The position numbers and the translations under genes are program-made. Below, piece by piece: positions 42,533 to 51,403 of a DNA stretch of 59,361 nucleotides. The DNA is from Planctomycetota bacterium (GTDB lineage Bacteria > Planctomycetota > UBA8742 > UBA2392). Every line of letters begins with the position of its first letter. Position 1 is the stretch's first letter. The notes beneath the pieces are model-generated. The model worked only from the letters and a program-made list of their open reading frames with translations. It was not told the DNA's origin and ran no database searches. The stretch covers positions 1 to 59,361 of the forward strand of contig JABTUE010000005.1 of the NCBI GenBank assembly GCA_015075515.1. The letters run 5' to 3'.

Positions 42533-43846
42533 CTATTTGCCGATACAGAAGCGCGCAAAGATGTGATCCAGCACGTCGCCCGGCGCGTCAGTCATCAGTC
42601 CCTCATCCAGCAGCGTCAGTCCGTGGCGAACCTCGCGTGCCCGCGCCTCGGCGGGCATGGCGTGGTCGTTCAGCGCCGCGTTCAGCACCGCCGCGGCCCG
42701 GGCCGCGCGTTCGCGCAGCAGGCTGTAACCCCCGCCCAGCGTCGCCGAACGCGCGCGCCAGGCCAGTTCGGCGCGCAGTTCCGCCAGACCGGCGCCGCTG
42801 GCGGCCGAAACCGCCAGCCGCGGCAGGGCAAGGTCAAGGCCTGGCGGCGGGGCCAGGTCGGTCATGGTGTCGAGCCACAGCGCGCGCGCGGCCAGGGAGG
42901 CGTCCTGTGCCAGCAGATGACGAAACTCGGCCAGTGCTTCGGCGTGCTGGCCCGGCGCCGCCAGAACCAGCAGCACGTCGGCCCGCAGCGCGTGCTCGCG
43001 GGCGGTTTCGGCAAATCGCCCGGCGTCGGCGTCGCGGCTGCCCACGCCGCTGAGGTCCACCAGCACGGCCGCGCGGCCCTCCAGCACGACCGGCGCGCGC
43101 ACAGGGTCGCGGGTGGTGCCCGGCCGCGGGCTGACCAGCGCGCGCGGCGTGCCCAGCAGCGCGTTGAACAGCGAGCTTTTGCCGGCGTTGGGCGGCCCGA
43201 ACAGCGCGATTAGCGGTTCGGCCGGCCGCGCGGCGGGTGGGCCGCCGGCAAAGGCGGAAAGTTCGGCTGCCAGTACATTCAGGTCGCGCAGCAGCAGGTC
43301 TTCGGCCGCGTCGGCGTGTTCTTCTTCGGCAAAGTCAAACAGCATTTCGTGCCGGGCGCTCAGGGCGCGCAGGCGTTCGGCCAGCCCCGATGCGACGCGG
43401 GCGGCATGGCCGGAAAGCTCCGCCAGTGCGTGCCGCCGGTCCGACTCTGTCTGCGCGTTGACCAGCGCCAGCACCGCCGCAGCCTGGACGGGGCTGATCC
43501 GGCCGTTGTCCAGCGCCCGGCGTGTGAACTCGCCGGGCTGGGCCTGACGCAGACCGCGGGCAAGCAGCCTGTCCGACAATGCTGCCGTCGCCCACGGATG
43601 GCCGGGCAGAAAAATCTCCAGCGTGTCCTCGCCTGTGTAGCTGTCGGGGCCGGGCAGGGCCACAACCATGCACGGCACGTCCGCGCCTGCCAGCACAAGG
43701 CCGGCCCGAACCGCGCCGCGCCGCCACGCCGGGCCCGCCAGTTCGCCGTGCAGCGCCCGGCACGCCGGGCCGCTGGCGCGCACCAGCGTCGCGACCGAGG
43801 GCGCCGGCGGGGTGGCAAGCGCGAAAATCGTGTCGCTTATGCTCAT
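42533..43846 (-). CDS. mnmE: tRNA uridine-5-carboxymethylaminomethyl modification GTPase MnmE
   Basis: A 437-residue MnmE/TrmE. The N-terminal domain has DTIFALATPPAPS and the formyl-binding PGEFTRRALDNGRIS region. The GTPase domain shows G1 GPPNAGKSS (about 217-225), G2 PGTTRDP and a G3 variant DLSGVG (usually DTAG). The essential C-terminal FCIGK is intact. Together with MnmG it modifies the wobble U34 of tRNAs. The G4 motif NKxD is not visible; the equivalent place reads LDTMTD. The gene lies 8 bp after yidC, the ancestral yidC-mnmE order. Confidence 0.9.
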   Translation of the reverse strand: MSISDTIFALATPPAPSVATLVRASGPACRALHGELAGPAWRRGAVRAGLVLAGADVPCMVVALPGPDSYTGEDTLEIFLPGHPWATAALSDRLLARGLRQAQPGEFTRRALDNGRISPVQAAAVLALVNAQTESDRRHALAELSGHAARVASGLAERLRALSARHEMLFDFAEEEHADAAEDLLLRDLNVLAAELSAFAGGPPAARPAEPLIALFGPPNAGKSSLFNALLGTPRALVSPRPGTTRDPVRAPVVLEGRAAVLVDLSGVGSRDADAGRFAETAREHALRADVLLVLAAPGQHAEALAEFRHLLAQDASLAARALWLDTMTDLAPPPGLDLALPRLAVSAASGAGLAELRAELAWRARSATLGGGYSLLRERAARAAAVLNAALNDHAMPAEARAREVRHGLTLLDEGLMTDAPGDVLDHIFARFCIGK

Positions 43847-43854
43847 GGCGCCTG

Positions 43855-45879
43855 TCAGGCCGGATGATAGTCCGGCTTGTCGTCGGCCTTGGGTTTGGTC
43901 TTGCTGGGCGGCTGCACAATGCCCTGCTTGATCAGGTTGTGCTTGATCAGCTTGCTTTCGGCAATGGAGTACAGGCTGGAGACGATGAAGTAGAAGGCAA
44001 ACCCGCTGGCAAAGGCGTAAAACAACAGGCCCATCAGCGGGAAGATGCAGCCCATCTGCTTCTGGATCGCCGCCTGCTGGGGGTCTTCGGGCTTGGGCTG
44101 CATTTTCATCTGCAGCAGCGAAAGCGCGATCCACACCATCGGCAGCAGGTTGATCGTCAGAATGCCGTTGTAGGCCAGAAAGTTGATGATCGGCGGGTTG
44201 AAGTCCATCCACAGCGGAATCGTGGCGTCGGGCAGGCTCAGGTCGTGGATCCACAGGAACTCGGCCTGGCGCAGAAAGAACGCGCTGCCGAACGCGCGAT
44301 ACAGGCCGATGAAGATCGGCAACTGGATCAACATGGGCAGGCATCCGCCCAGCGGCAGCATGCCGACGTTCTGTTCGCGCATGGCTTCGCGCGTTTCGGT
44401 CAGCATCTTCATCTGGCTGTCGCGGTCTTTCTTGCCCTCGTACTTTTCCTTGATCTTGTCGAGCTTGGGTTTGACCAGCTTCATCTTGGCGGTGTAGACG
44501 GCCATGGATTTCTGGCCGCGGTACGAAAGCGGGCTGAGCAGCGTGCGCACAATCAGGGTAAGCAGAATGATGGCAAACCCCGCGCCCAGGTGGCCGGTAA
44601 GCCAGCGCAGCAGCCCCACCAGCGGGCCGGAAATAAAGCCGGGCCAGCCGCTGGGCGCCAGTTCGGCCCATTCAACCACCAGTTCGTCATCGGGCGGCGC
44701 CTTGGCGAACCAGGCAGATTCCAGAGCCTGTTTGTCGCGCGGTCCGGCGTAAAAACTCATGTGCACGCTGGCCTCGCCGGGCTTGCCGCCGGCCGGGGCG
44801 GGCACGGTAACCGGCGGCGCGATCAGGCTCAGCGCCGCGTCGTGAATCTCGCGGATAGGCAGGATCTCGCCGCTCCAGCGCGCATCGCGCCGGTTGGGGT
44901 CGGCGGCCAGAAACGCCAGAAAGTACTGGGTGCGCACGCCGTGGGCCAGAACGAAGCGGTCGGGGTTGGTCTCGTCGTCCAGAAGTTTGGCCTCGGCGCC
45001 GGGCAGGGCCGCCAGACCCTTCTCCACGCGGTCTTCGTTCAGGTTGTCCACCTCGGCGGCCAGCGCGCGCACCACGGGCTCTTCGTACAACTTGGTGTAG
45101 CGCTTGCTGGCGATGCTGCCGTACAGGGCCACACGCGAATGTTCGGCCCCGGCCTTGGAACCATCGTTGGTGACCACGGCTGCGCCCCACAGGCCAAGCT
45201 GTTTGTCCAGCTCCCTGGCACCGTGGTTTTCGACACGCAGGGTGATTTCCAGGCGATAGGTGTCGGGGTACAGCGCGATGGTCTTGAACACCACCGTGCC
45301 GTCGCTTTCGGTGCCGTAACTTGCCGGCGGAAAGCGCAGGGTAACGGTGTCCACGCCGTCAACGCGCGTCGGGCCGCTGATCAGTTCCCAGCGCGCGGTG
45401 TTGCGCCACGGGTCGTTGTCGTCAAGCCGCAGCGCCAGCGGCGCCGCATGCTGGGCGTAGCCCATGGGGCGCAACAGCTCCAGCGGTTCTTTAGGTTCCT
45501 GGGTCGGGTTGTCGGGCGTGCGCAGATAGACCGGCTTGCCGTCGCGGTCAATGAAGCTCAGGCTTTCCAGCAGCGCCCCGCGCTCGCTGATCACGGCCGT
45601 AAGGCGCGAGTTGGAAAGCTTGAACGTGCGGGCGTCCTTGCGCTCGATGCGCACAAAGCCGTGCTGTTCCGAGGCCGTGGTCGGGCGTGTCTCGGGGGGC
45701 TTGTCGGGCGTCGGTGCCGGGCCGGGGGTGTTGGCCGGCGGCGTGTTGTCGGCCGGCGCGGTGTTCGCGGGGTGGTTGGCGCCGGGCTTGGCCGGGAAAA
45801 AGTAGTAAGAAACGCCGTAAAACAACGCCACGATCACCAGGATCGTGATGATGAACTGGATCATCTCGCGGCGTTGCAT
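43855..45879 (-). CDS. yidC: Membrane protein insertase YidC
   Basis: A 674-residue YidC, longer than the E. coli protein (548). It has the first TM (MIQFIITILVIVALFYGV), a Pro-rich linker, the large periplasmic beta-sandwich domain (for example DTYRLEITLRVENHGARELD; HGVRTQYFLAFLAADPN) and the C-terminal insertase core: FAIILLTLIVRTLLSPLSYR, the cytoplasmic helical hairpin (KPKLDKIKEKYEGKKDRDSQ) and LGGCLPMLIQLPIFIGLYRA. YidC inserts membrane proteins alone or with SecYEG. It is followed by mnmE. Confidence 0.95.
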   Translation of the reverse strand: MQRREMIQFIITILVIVALFYGVSYYFFPAKPGANHPANTAPADNTPPANTPGPAPTPDKPPETRPTTASEQHGFVRIERKDARTFKLSNSRLTAVISERGALLESLSFIDRDGKPVYLRTPDNPTQEPKEPLELLRPMGYAQHAAPLALRLDDNDPWRNTARWELISGPTRVDGVDTVTLRFPPASYGTESDGTVVFKTIALYPDTYRLEITLRVENHGARELDKQLGLWGAAVVTNDGSKAGAEHSRVALYGSIASKRYTKLYEEPVVRALAAEVDNLNEDRVEKGLAALPGAEAKLLDDETNPDRFVLAHGVRTQYFLAFLAADPNRRDARWSGEILPIREIHDAALSLIAPPVTVPAPAGGKPGEASVHMSFYAGPRDKQALESAWFAKAPPDDELVVEWAELAPSGWPGFISGPLVGLLRWLTGHLGAGFAIILLTLIVRTLLSPLSYRGQKSMAVYTAKMKLVKPKLDKIKEKYEGKKDRDSQMKMLTETREAMREQNVGMLPLGGCLPMLIQLPIFIGLYRAFGSAFFLRQAEFLWIHDLSLPDATIPLWMDFNPPIINFLAYNGILTINLLPMVWIALSLLQMKMQPKPEDPQQAAIQKQMGCIFPLMGLLFYAFASGFAFYFIVSSLYSIAESKLIKHNLIKQGIVQPPSKTKPKADDKPDYHPA

Positions 45880-45920
45880 TTGGGCCTTTCACGCCGCACA
45901 GTGCGGCAAAAGCGGCTTTC

Positions 45921-45927
45921 TATAGAC
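45921..45927 (+). promoter_or_regulatory. Putative -10 element (TATAGAC)
   Basis: TATAGAC lies 19 nt upstream of the ATG at 45947 in the divergent yidC/hydrolase region. It matches the recurring -10-like form. No clear -35. Confidence 0.35.
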
Positions 45928-45946
45928 GGTAGCCCCGGCGGCGTCA

Positions 45947-46831
45947 ATGAAGACAAACGAGCTTGCGGTTCCGACCGTGCCGCCTTTGGGCGCGACACTG
46001 ACCCTGCCCGAGGCGTCGCGCGCCGCGGCGCTGGTAATTCAGGGCAGTGGCGTGCACGACCGCGACGGCAACATGCCCGCCGTGGGTTTTAAGAGCACCC
46101 TGTACCGCCGCGTGGCGCGCGAACTGGCGCAGCGCTGCGGCCTTGCCACCTTGCGCTACGACAAACGCGGCCACGACAAGCCCCGCTTTCATCCGCACGA
46201 CTACAGCATCCCTCAGCGACTGGCCGACGCGGCCTGCGCGCTGAAGGTGCTGCGCCGCGAACTGCCCGGCCTGCCGCTGTACCTGGTTGGGCACAGCGAA
46301 GGCGCGCTGGTGGCCGCCAAACTGGCCGAGACCGAACCAGTAACCGGAGTGGTCCACCTGGCCGCGCCCTTTGGCAACGTGTTTGAACTCGGCAAGGCCA
46401 GAGCCGCCCGCCGCGCCTCTTTGCCCGGGGGCAAGGCAAAAGGCGAACTGGCTACGCGTTACTACGCCCAGCTTGAGCAGTTATTCAAAGAAGGCGCGAA
46501 ATTATTGCCCGAAGACTTTGTGGCGCTGGCCAAACCCTTTGCCGATGCGGGCTATGACGGGTGGGAAAGCTTCGAATGGCTGGCGGGCCACTGGGCCGGC
46601 GCGCTGGAAAGTGACCCGCGGGTGCCCATGCTGATGGTGCAGGGCGGCCGCGACGCCCGGCTGTGGCCCGACAACGCGCAACGCTGGCAGAAATGGTGCG
46701 CCGCCAGGCCGCACACGCGGTTTGTGCTGGTTGAGCACATGGGCCACGACCTGAACGACGCCCGGCACAAGACGTTCAGGGTGGACGACGAAGTGCTGGA
46801 TACGATCTGCGCGTGGGTTACTCAGACGTGA
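45947..46831 (+). CDS. Alpha/beta hydrolase
   Basis: A 294-residue serine hydrolase. The nucleophile elbow GHSEG has Ser117; the oxyanion-hole strand is LVIQGSGVHDRDGN; the acid is in GGRDARLWPDN (about Asp235), and the late histidine lies in EHMGHDLND (about His267). The layout corresponds to dienelactone-hydrolase or peptidase-S9-like esterases of the alpha/beta hydrolase group; a lid of charged helices occupies ~140-190. No signal peptide. The substrate cannot be deduced. Confidence 0.8.
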   Translation: MKTNELAVPTVPPLGATLTLPEASRAAALVIQGSGVHDRDGNMPAVGFKSTLYRRVARELAQRCGLATLRYDKRGHDKPRFHPHDYSIPQRLADAACALKVLRRELPGLPLYLVGHSEGALVAAKLAETEPVTGVVHLAAPFGNVFELGKARAARRASLPGGKAKGELATRYYAQLEQLFKEGAKLLPEDFVALAKPFADAGYDGWESFEWLAGHWAGALESDPRVPMLMVQGGRDARLWPDNAQRWQKWCAARPHTRFVLVEHMGHDLNDARHKTFRVDDEVLDTICAWVTQT

Positions 46832-46838
46832 AGCAAGA

Positions 46839-46860
46839 ACCCCGGCGCAACCGCCGGGGT
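46839..46860. terminator. Bidirectional hairpin terminator
   Basis: A perfect 9-bp stem (ACCCCGGCG / CGCCGGGGT) with CAAC loop lies between convergent genes ending at 46831 and 46883. GTTCTTGCTT follows on the minus strand, favouring termination of the kinase transcript. Confidence 0.7.
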
Positions 46861-46882
46861 CCCGGGTGCGGATTTGCCAAAT

Positions 46883-47869
46883 CTAGTGCTTGCCTGTGTG
46901 CTGTTTGAACTCGGGAAACAGGTGCTGCAGGTATTCACTGAGCGTGTTGAAGGTAGGACCGTAGCCGCCTTTGTAGATGTAAAACTCAAGATCCGTGGCG
47001 CACTCGCCGGCGTCCTGATAACGGCGGTTGCGGTCGCGTTCGAGCATGCGGTCCAGCACGCGCTGCAGGTCGTCGTCCACGTTCGGGTTGTAGTGGCTGA
47101 TGGGCGGAATCGGCTTCTTCTGCACGTTCTCGATGCACACCAGCGTGTCGTCGTCGGCAAAGATGTTGCGGCCGGCCAGCAGTTCGTACAGCACCACGCC
47201 AAGGCTGAAGATGTCGCTGCGGCCGTCGGTCTGCTCAAAGGCCGCCTGTTCCGGGCTCATGTACTGCACCTTGCCCATCAGCACGTCGCCTTCTTTGTCC
47301 TTCATGATGTGTCGGGCCTTGGCGATACCGAAGTCGGTGAGCTTCACCACACCCTCGGCCTCTATCATGATGTTCTTGGGGCTGATGTCGCGGTGCACCA
47401 CGCCCAGCAGTTCGCCCTGGCGGTTGCGTTTTTTATGGGCGTATTCCAGCGCGCGGGCGACGCGGCTGATGATGTACACGCACAGTTCGGTGGGGATGCG
47501 CTTCTTGTACTGGTGGTGGCGGTCAATGAACTGTTCCAGGTTCACGCCGTGGATGAACTCCATGGCCATGTAGTACTGACGGCCCACCTTGCCCAACTGG
47601 TAGATCTGCACGATGTGCTGGTGGATCAGGTCGGCCACCAGTTTGGCCTCGCCGATGAACATCTCGACGAACTCTTCGTTGGTAGAGAAGTCCTCAAGCA
47701 CGGTCTTGATGGCCATGCGTTTTTCGAAGCCGTCGGATCCAAGCTGGATGGCTTCGTAAACCGCGCCCATGCCGCCTTCGGCCAGCTTGCGGACGAGCTT
47801 GAAGGTGTTCTGGTCAGTGATCGTCTGCAACGATTCAATCTGACGTTCGGCTTTCTTGAACAGGCCCAA
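46883..47869 (-). CDS. Soluble serine/threonine protein kinase
   Basis: A 328-residue Hanks-type kinase. Glycine loop LAEGGMGAVYEA (29-40), ATP lysine Lys55 (AIKTV), catalytic HRDISPKN (Asp161, Asn166), DFG (Asp179) and YMSPEQA are all intact. HRDISPKN instead of HRDLKPEN is a pattern seen in planctomycete and myxobacterial kinases. It lacks a TM and any sensory domain, with only ~40 residues after the kinase fold. TTG 47869 was chosen because GGAGG lies 7 nt upstream and the conserved sequence begins just after it. A stand-alone kinase could act with separate TPR or PP2C proteins of this window; that is speculation. Confidence 0.88.
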   Translation of the reverse strand: MGLFKKAERQIESLQTITDQNTFKLVRKLAEGGMGAVYEAIQLGSDGFEKRMAIKTVLEDFSTNEEFVEMFIGEAKLVADLIHQHIVQIYQLGKVGRQYYMAMEFIHGVNLEQFIDRHHQYKKRIPTELCVYIISRVARALEYAHKKRNRQGELLGVVHRDISPKNIMIEAEGVVKLTDFGIAKARHIMKDKEGDVLMGKVQYMSPEQAAFEQTDGRSDIFSLGVVLYELLAGRNIFADDDTLVCIENVQKKPIPPISHYNPNVDDDLQRVLDRMLERDRNRRYQDAGECATDLEFYIYKGGYGPTFNTLSEYLQHLFPEFKQHTGKH

Positions 47870-47972
47870 GGCCGTGCCTCCGAAACAGTAGGCGGTCCGT
47901 ACTCCGCAACGGCCGCGAAGGAAAGGGTGGCAATATCGCAGACGGCGCCGCAGACTGCAAGGGTCCCAAGCC

Positions 47973-48593
47973 ATGAGAACCCCCCCGCCCGATCCGCAGG
48001 TTCAGGCAGCCCAGGCGCGCGCTCGCCTGGACGCCGTACGCGGTGTGCGCCGCTGGGTGCGCCTGGCGCGGGTGGTGCTTACGGTGGGGGTGCTGCTGCT
48101 GGGGGCTTATGCCTGGCTGAGTTACCGGCTGTATACCCTGCCCGGCACCGCAGACCCGCAGGCGCGCACTGCCCAAGCACCCGTCGAAGGCGTGTTGCCC
48201 GGCGACACACTGCTTTTGCAGAACCTTAACCTGTGGCGCGAGCCCAAACTGGGTGACCTGGTCATCTACACCAACCCAGAGCCCCGCGACGGCGCCCCGG
48301 AAAGCCTGCTGGGCCGCGTGGCCGGCCTGCCGGGCGAACGGCTGGAGCGCCAGGGGCCGACCATGGCGGTGGGCGGCCGTGAGCCCCTGGGCGTGGGCTT
48401 TGATCTGGGTGACGGCGCCCGCATCCGGCATGGTGACGTGATCCCCGAGGGCTGCTACCTGATTCTGGCCGACTTTGACAGCCTGCCCTACATAGACAGC
48501 CGCAATGTCGGATACATCAGCCGGGGGGCGATCTCGCGCCGGATTGTGCTGAACATTTCGGCCTGGCAAGGCCGCCGGTCTGACACGCCGTAA
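47973..48593 (+). CDS. Signal peptidase I-like protein lacking the catalytic dyad
   Basis: A 206-residue protein with one TM (about 31-49: LARVVLTVGVLLLGAYAWL) and an S26-like extracytoplasmic domain. Retained features: LPGDTLLL (box C region), KLGDLVIY, GRVAGLPGERLE and the conserved YIDSRNVGYISRGAI (DSR at 175-177). Missing: the SMxPT serine (the place reads VEGVLPGD) and the lysine of KRVxGxPG (the place reads GRVAGLPG). It is thus probably not an active Ser/Lys peptidase; a binding or regulatory role is possible. It starts 103 bp from the divergent kinase start and precedes PBP2. Confidence 0.7.
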   Translation: MRTPPPDPQVQAAQARARLDAVRGVRRWVRLARVVLTVGVLLLGAYAWLSYRLYTLPGTADPQARTAQAPVEGVLPGDTLLLQNLNLWREPKLGDLVIYTNPEPRDGAPESLLGRVAGLPGERLERQGPTMAVGGREPLGVGFDLGDGARIRHGDVIPEGCYLILADFDSLPYIDSRNVGYISRGAISRRIVLNISAWQGRRSDTP

Positions 48594-48651
48594 ACCCGCA
48601 AATCGCGCCACCCGGAGACCCCGAAATGCCGATACAGGTAAGGGGTCCGGC

Positions 48652-51345
48652 GTGTTCGAAAACAAGCTGAACTACCTTACCGCCGGCATGGCGCTTGGGC
48701 TGCTGCTGCTGCTTGGGCGCTTTGCCTACATGCAGGTGGTGGCCCACGACCGCTACGCCGGCCAGTCCGAGTCCATGCGCACCAGCATGGGCCTGCTGGA
48801 ACCCCAGCGCGCCGAGATCCGCCTGGCCGACGGCACCGTCGTCGCCCGCACCGAAAGTGTTTGGGACGTCTACCTGGACCTTGAGGCCTTTGCCGACCCG
48901 CGCACGTTGGCCCGGCGCGCCCACGCCTCACCCGAGCGCTATGACGGCCGGGCGGTATCCGAGTTCGTGACCGCGAGACTGGAACCGGTGTTGAAGACGG
49001 AACTGCCCAATCCGGCCTCGCGCCGGCGGTTTTTTCTGCTGTGGGCGCTGCGCGGCGACCCGGTGGCCCGCGCGGACTACGAGCTTTGCGCCGCGCGGCT
49101 GTGTCTGGTCACGGGCGTACCCCGGGCAGATTTTGATGCCCAGGTCGCCACGGTGTGGCAGGAGGTCAACGCGCTGGCCCATGATCTTGGCGATATCCGC
49201 ACGGCCCCCGAAAAGGATGTCAGCGCCGCGTGGCTGCGCGCCCGCCCGGCCCTGTGCGACACGGCCTATTGGGACCGGGTCGTGCGCTTTCCCAAAAGCC
49301 GCCGGCTGGAGCCGTTGCTGGTGGCGCGTGTCACGTGGCAAAAGCGCGAGGCCGAATACCTTCAGGCCCTGCTGGACAACGCCGGGGGCGACACGCGGCG
49401 ACTGCGCGATCTGTGCTTTGCCGCCATGCGGACCTGCCGCGACCGCGCCGACGCGCTTGAGCCGCCTGCCGACGCCGAAATGGAAGCGACCGAGGATCCC
49501 GGCCGCGACGAGGAACGCACGGCCTGGCTGCGGCTGGCGGATACCTGCGAGGCCGTGGTGCGCGGCGATTCGGGCCGGGCGGCAGCGCGGCTGGAAGAAT
49601 TGACGGCGCCGGGCGGAGCCATTGCCGCGACCGGGGAAAGGCTGGCGCGGTTGCGCCGCGACGTGCTGGAACGCTACGGGCACGACTGGGATTCGCGCTG
49701 GGCAGCGTTCGGTTTGAAGACCTCACCGCTGCTGCTGATGCGCGAAGCGCCGCGCGATGTGGTGGAGATGATCCGTATCAATGCCGACGCCCTGCCCGGC
49801 GTGAACTGCGTGAGGCGCCCGGCGCGCCAGGTTCAGTTTGCGCGCGAACTGGCCCACGTGCTGGGCGCCTGCGGCCTGCCTGACGCCGAGCATCTGGAGG
49901 AACTGTCGCAGCGCGACAGTTTTGGCCAGGGGCTTGAGGAACTGGTGGAAGGCTGGTTTGACGGCGATCACGAAAAGTTCCGGGCGCAGTTCTACCCGGT
50001 TCTGGGGCGGCAACTGGTGGGGGTTTCCGGTGTTGAGGCCACCTACGACCAGCGGCTGGCGGGTTTGTTCGGGGCCCGCGTCAGCGGGCGTGACGCGGCC
50101 GGGCGCAACCGCGGCATTGAGTTTGAACGTCACCCGCAGAACGCCGGGCCTTTGACGCTGACCATAGACATGGACCTGCAGCGCGACATTCTGCGCACCG
50201 TGCAGGCCTATGAGCCGCGTCTGGCCGCCACGGCGATGCAGAAGTCGGCCCGCATGCTGGCGCGCGGCAAGGCCCAGTACGACCGCTGGCAGAAGTACCG
50301 CTGGACCTTGCGCGGCGCGGCAGTGGTTCTGGACGTCAAAACCGGTGCGGTTCTGGCGCTGTGCAGCTTTCCGGATTTTGATCCGGCGGCGCTGGCCGGG
50401 CGCTCACCCGCCGATCGGGCGTACCAGAAACAGTTACAACTGGAACAGGAACATGAAACCGAGCGCGGCTATCCGTGGTGGAACCAGAAGGCCCGCCAGT
50501 TCAACCGCGCCACCCAGGGCCAGTACGCGCCGGGCAGTACTTTCAAGGTACTGACGGCGATCGCGCTGCTGGAGGCCGGCGTCGTGGACGCCCGCACCCG
50601 CTTTGACGAACTGGACACCGAAGTGCGGCATAACGGCAAGCTGCTGGGCAAGACCGGGCACCCGGCCGGGCCGGACATTGACGTGTGGGAGGCGATTGAG
50701 GAATCCTGCAACGGCTTCTTTTACCGGTATGCGCAGGATCTGGGCGCCACGCCGCAGGAAGCCTGGACGAATCTGCGCGACTACACCGAGATGTTCGGTA
50801 TTGGCCGAGCAGCCGACACCGACCTGTACCACGCCCGGCGCGGGCGCCTGCCCGACAGCGAGCGCGTGTGGGCCCAGAACCTGGCCATGCTGGCGATCGG
50901 CCAGGGCGAGATGGTGACCACCCCGGTGGAAATCGCGCGTTTGTACGCGGCAATAGCTTCGCGCGGGCGGCTGGTGGTGCCGCACCTGACCCACGAGCAC
51001 CACACCTGGCCGGAACAGCTCAGCATCAGCGACCAGACCTGGGAGATCGTGCACCAGGGCATGCGGCGCGTGGTGGAGGGCCGGCGCGGAACCGCGGCCA
51101 AATACCCGGTGCTGCGGCGCATTCGCTGTGCGGGCAAGACCGGCACGGCTGAAAACGGCCTGGGCACGCCCGACCATGCATGGTTTGCAGGCTTTGCGCC
51201 CTACGATGACCCGCAGGTGGCGTTTGTGATGCTGGCGGCCAACAGCGACATCTACGGCGCTGAAGTCGCGCCGGTGATCGGCGAATGCATCGAGCGTTAT
51301 CTGCAGCGCAGGGGAATTCTGCCTGCCCCGGCGGTAAAGAAGTAG
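48652..51345 (+). CDS. mrdA: Penicillin-binding protein 2-like transpeptidase
   Basis: An 897-residue class B PBP starting at GTG 48652. Short N-terminus and TM (AGMALGLLLLLGRFAYMQVV), a PBP-dimer region (MGLLEPQRAEIRLADGTVVA), and the transpeptidase domain with all motifs: S629-TFK, S685-CN and K829-TG. TLTIDMDLQRDIL precedes the domain. Typical PBP2/MrdA proteins have ~600-650 residues; the extra ~250 residues form an Arg-rich helical region (~100-400) between the dimerisation segment and the catalytic domain. Expected to cross-link peptidoglycan during elongation; many planctomycetes have reduced peptidoglycan sets, so the presence is informative. The mrdA call is by similarity; no RodA gene is adjacent. 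Confidence 0.85.
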   Translation: MFENKLNYLTAGMALGLLLLLGRFAYMQVVAHDRYAGQSESMRTSMGLLEPQRAEIRLADGTVVARTESVWDVYLDLEAFADPRTLARRAHASPERYDGRAVSEFVTARLEPVLKTELPNPASRRRFFLLWALRGDPVARADYELCAARLCLVTGVPRADFDAQVATVWQEVNALAHDLGDIRTAPEKDVSAAWLRARPALCDTAYWDRVVRFPKSRRLEPLLVARVTWQKREAEYLQALLDNAGGDTRRLRDLCFAAMRTCRDRADALEPPADAEMEATEDPGRDEERTAWLRLADTCEAVVRGDSGRAAARLEELTAPGGAIAATGERLARLRRDVLERYGHDWDSRWAAFGLKTSPLLLMREAPRDVVEMIRINADALPGVNCVRRPARQVQFARELAHVLGACGLPDAEHLEELSQRDSFGQGLEELVEGWFDGDHEKFRAQFYPVLGRQLVGVSGVEATYDQRLAGLFGARVSGRDAAGRNRGIEFERHPQNAGPLTLTIDMDLQRDILRTVQAYEPRLAATAMQKSARMLARGKAQYDRWQKYRWTLRGAAVVLDVKTGAVLALCSFPDFDPAALAGRSPADRAYQKQLQLEQEHETERGYPWWNQKARQFNRATQGQYAPGSTFKVLTAIALLEAGVVDARTRFDELDTEVRHNGKLLGKTGHPAGPDIDVWEAIEESCNGFFYRYAQDLGATPQEAWTNLRDYTEMFGIGRAADTDLYHARRGRLPDSERVWAQNLAMLAIGQGEMVTTPVEIARLYAAIASRGRLVVPHLTHEHHTWPEQLSISDQTWEIVHQGMRRVVEGRRGTAAKYPVLRRIRCAGKTGTAENGLGTPDHAWFAGFAPYDDPQVAFVMLAANSDIYGAEVAPVIGECIERYLQRRGILPAPAVKK

Positions 51346-51403
51346 CAGACCATGCCGCCGCATTCCCCTTCCCCTTGTCGCTGCCGTTTCTAGCCTTCCG
51401 CCC

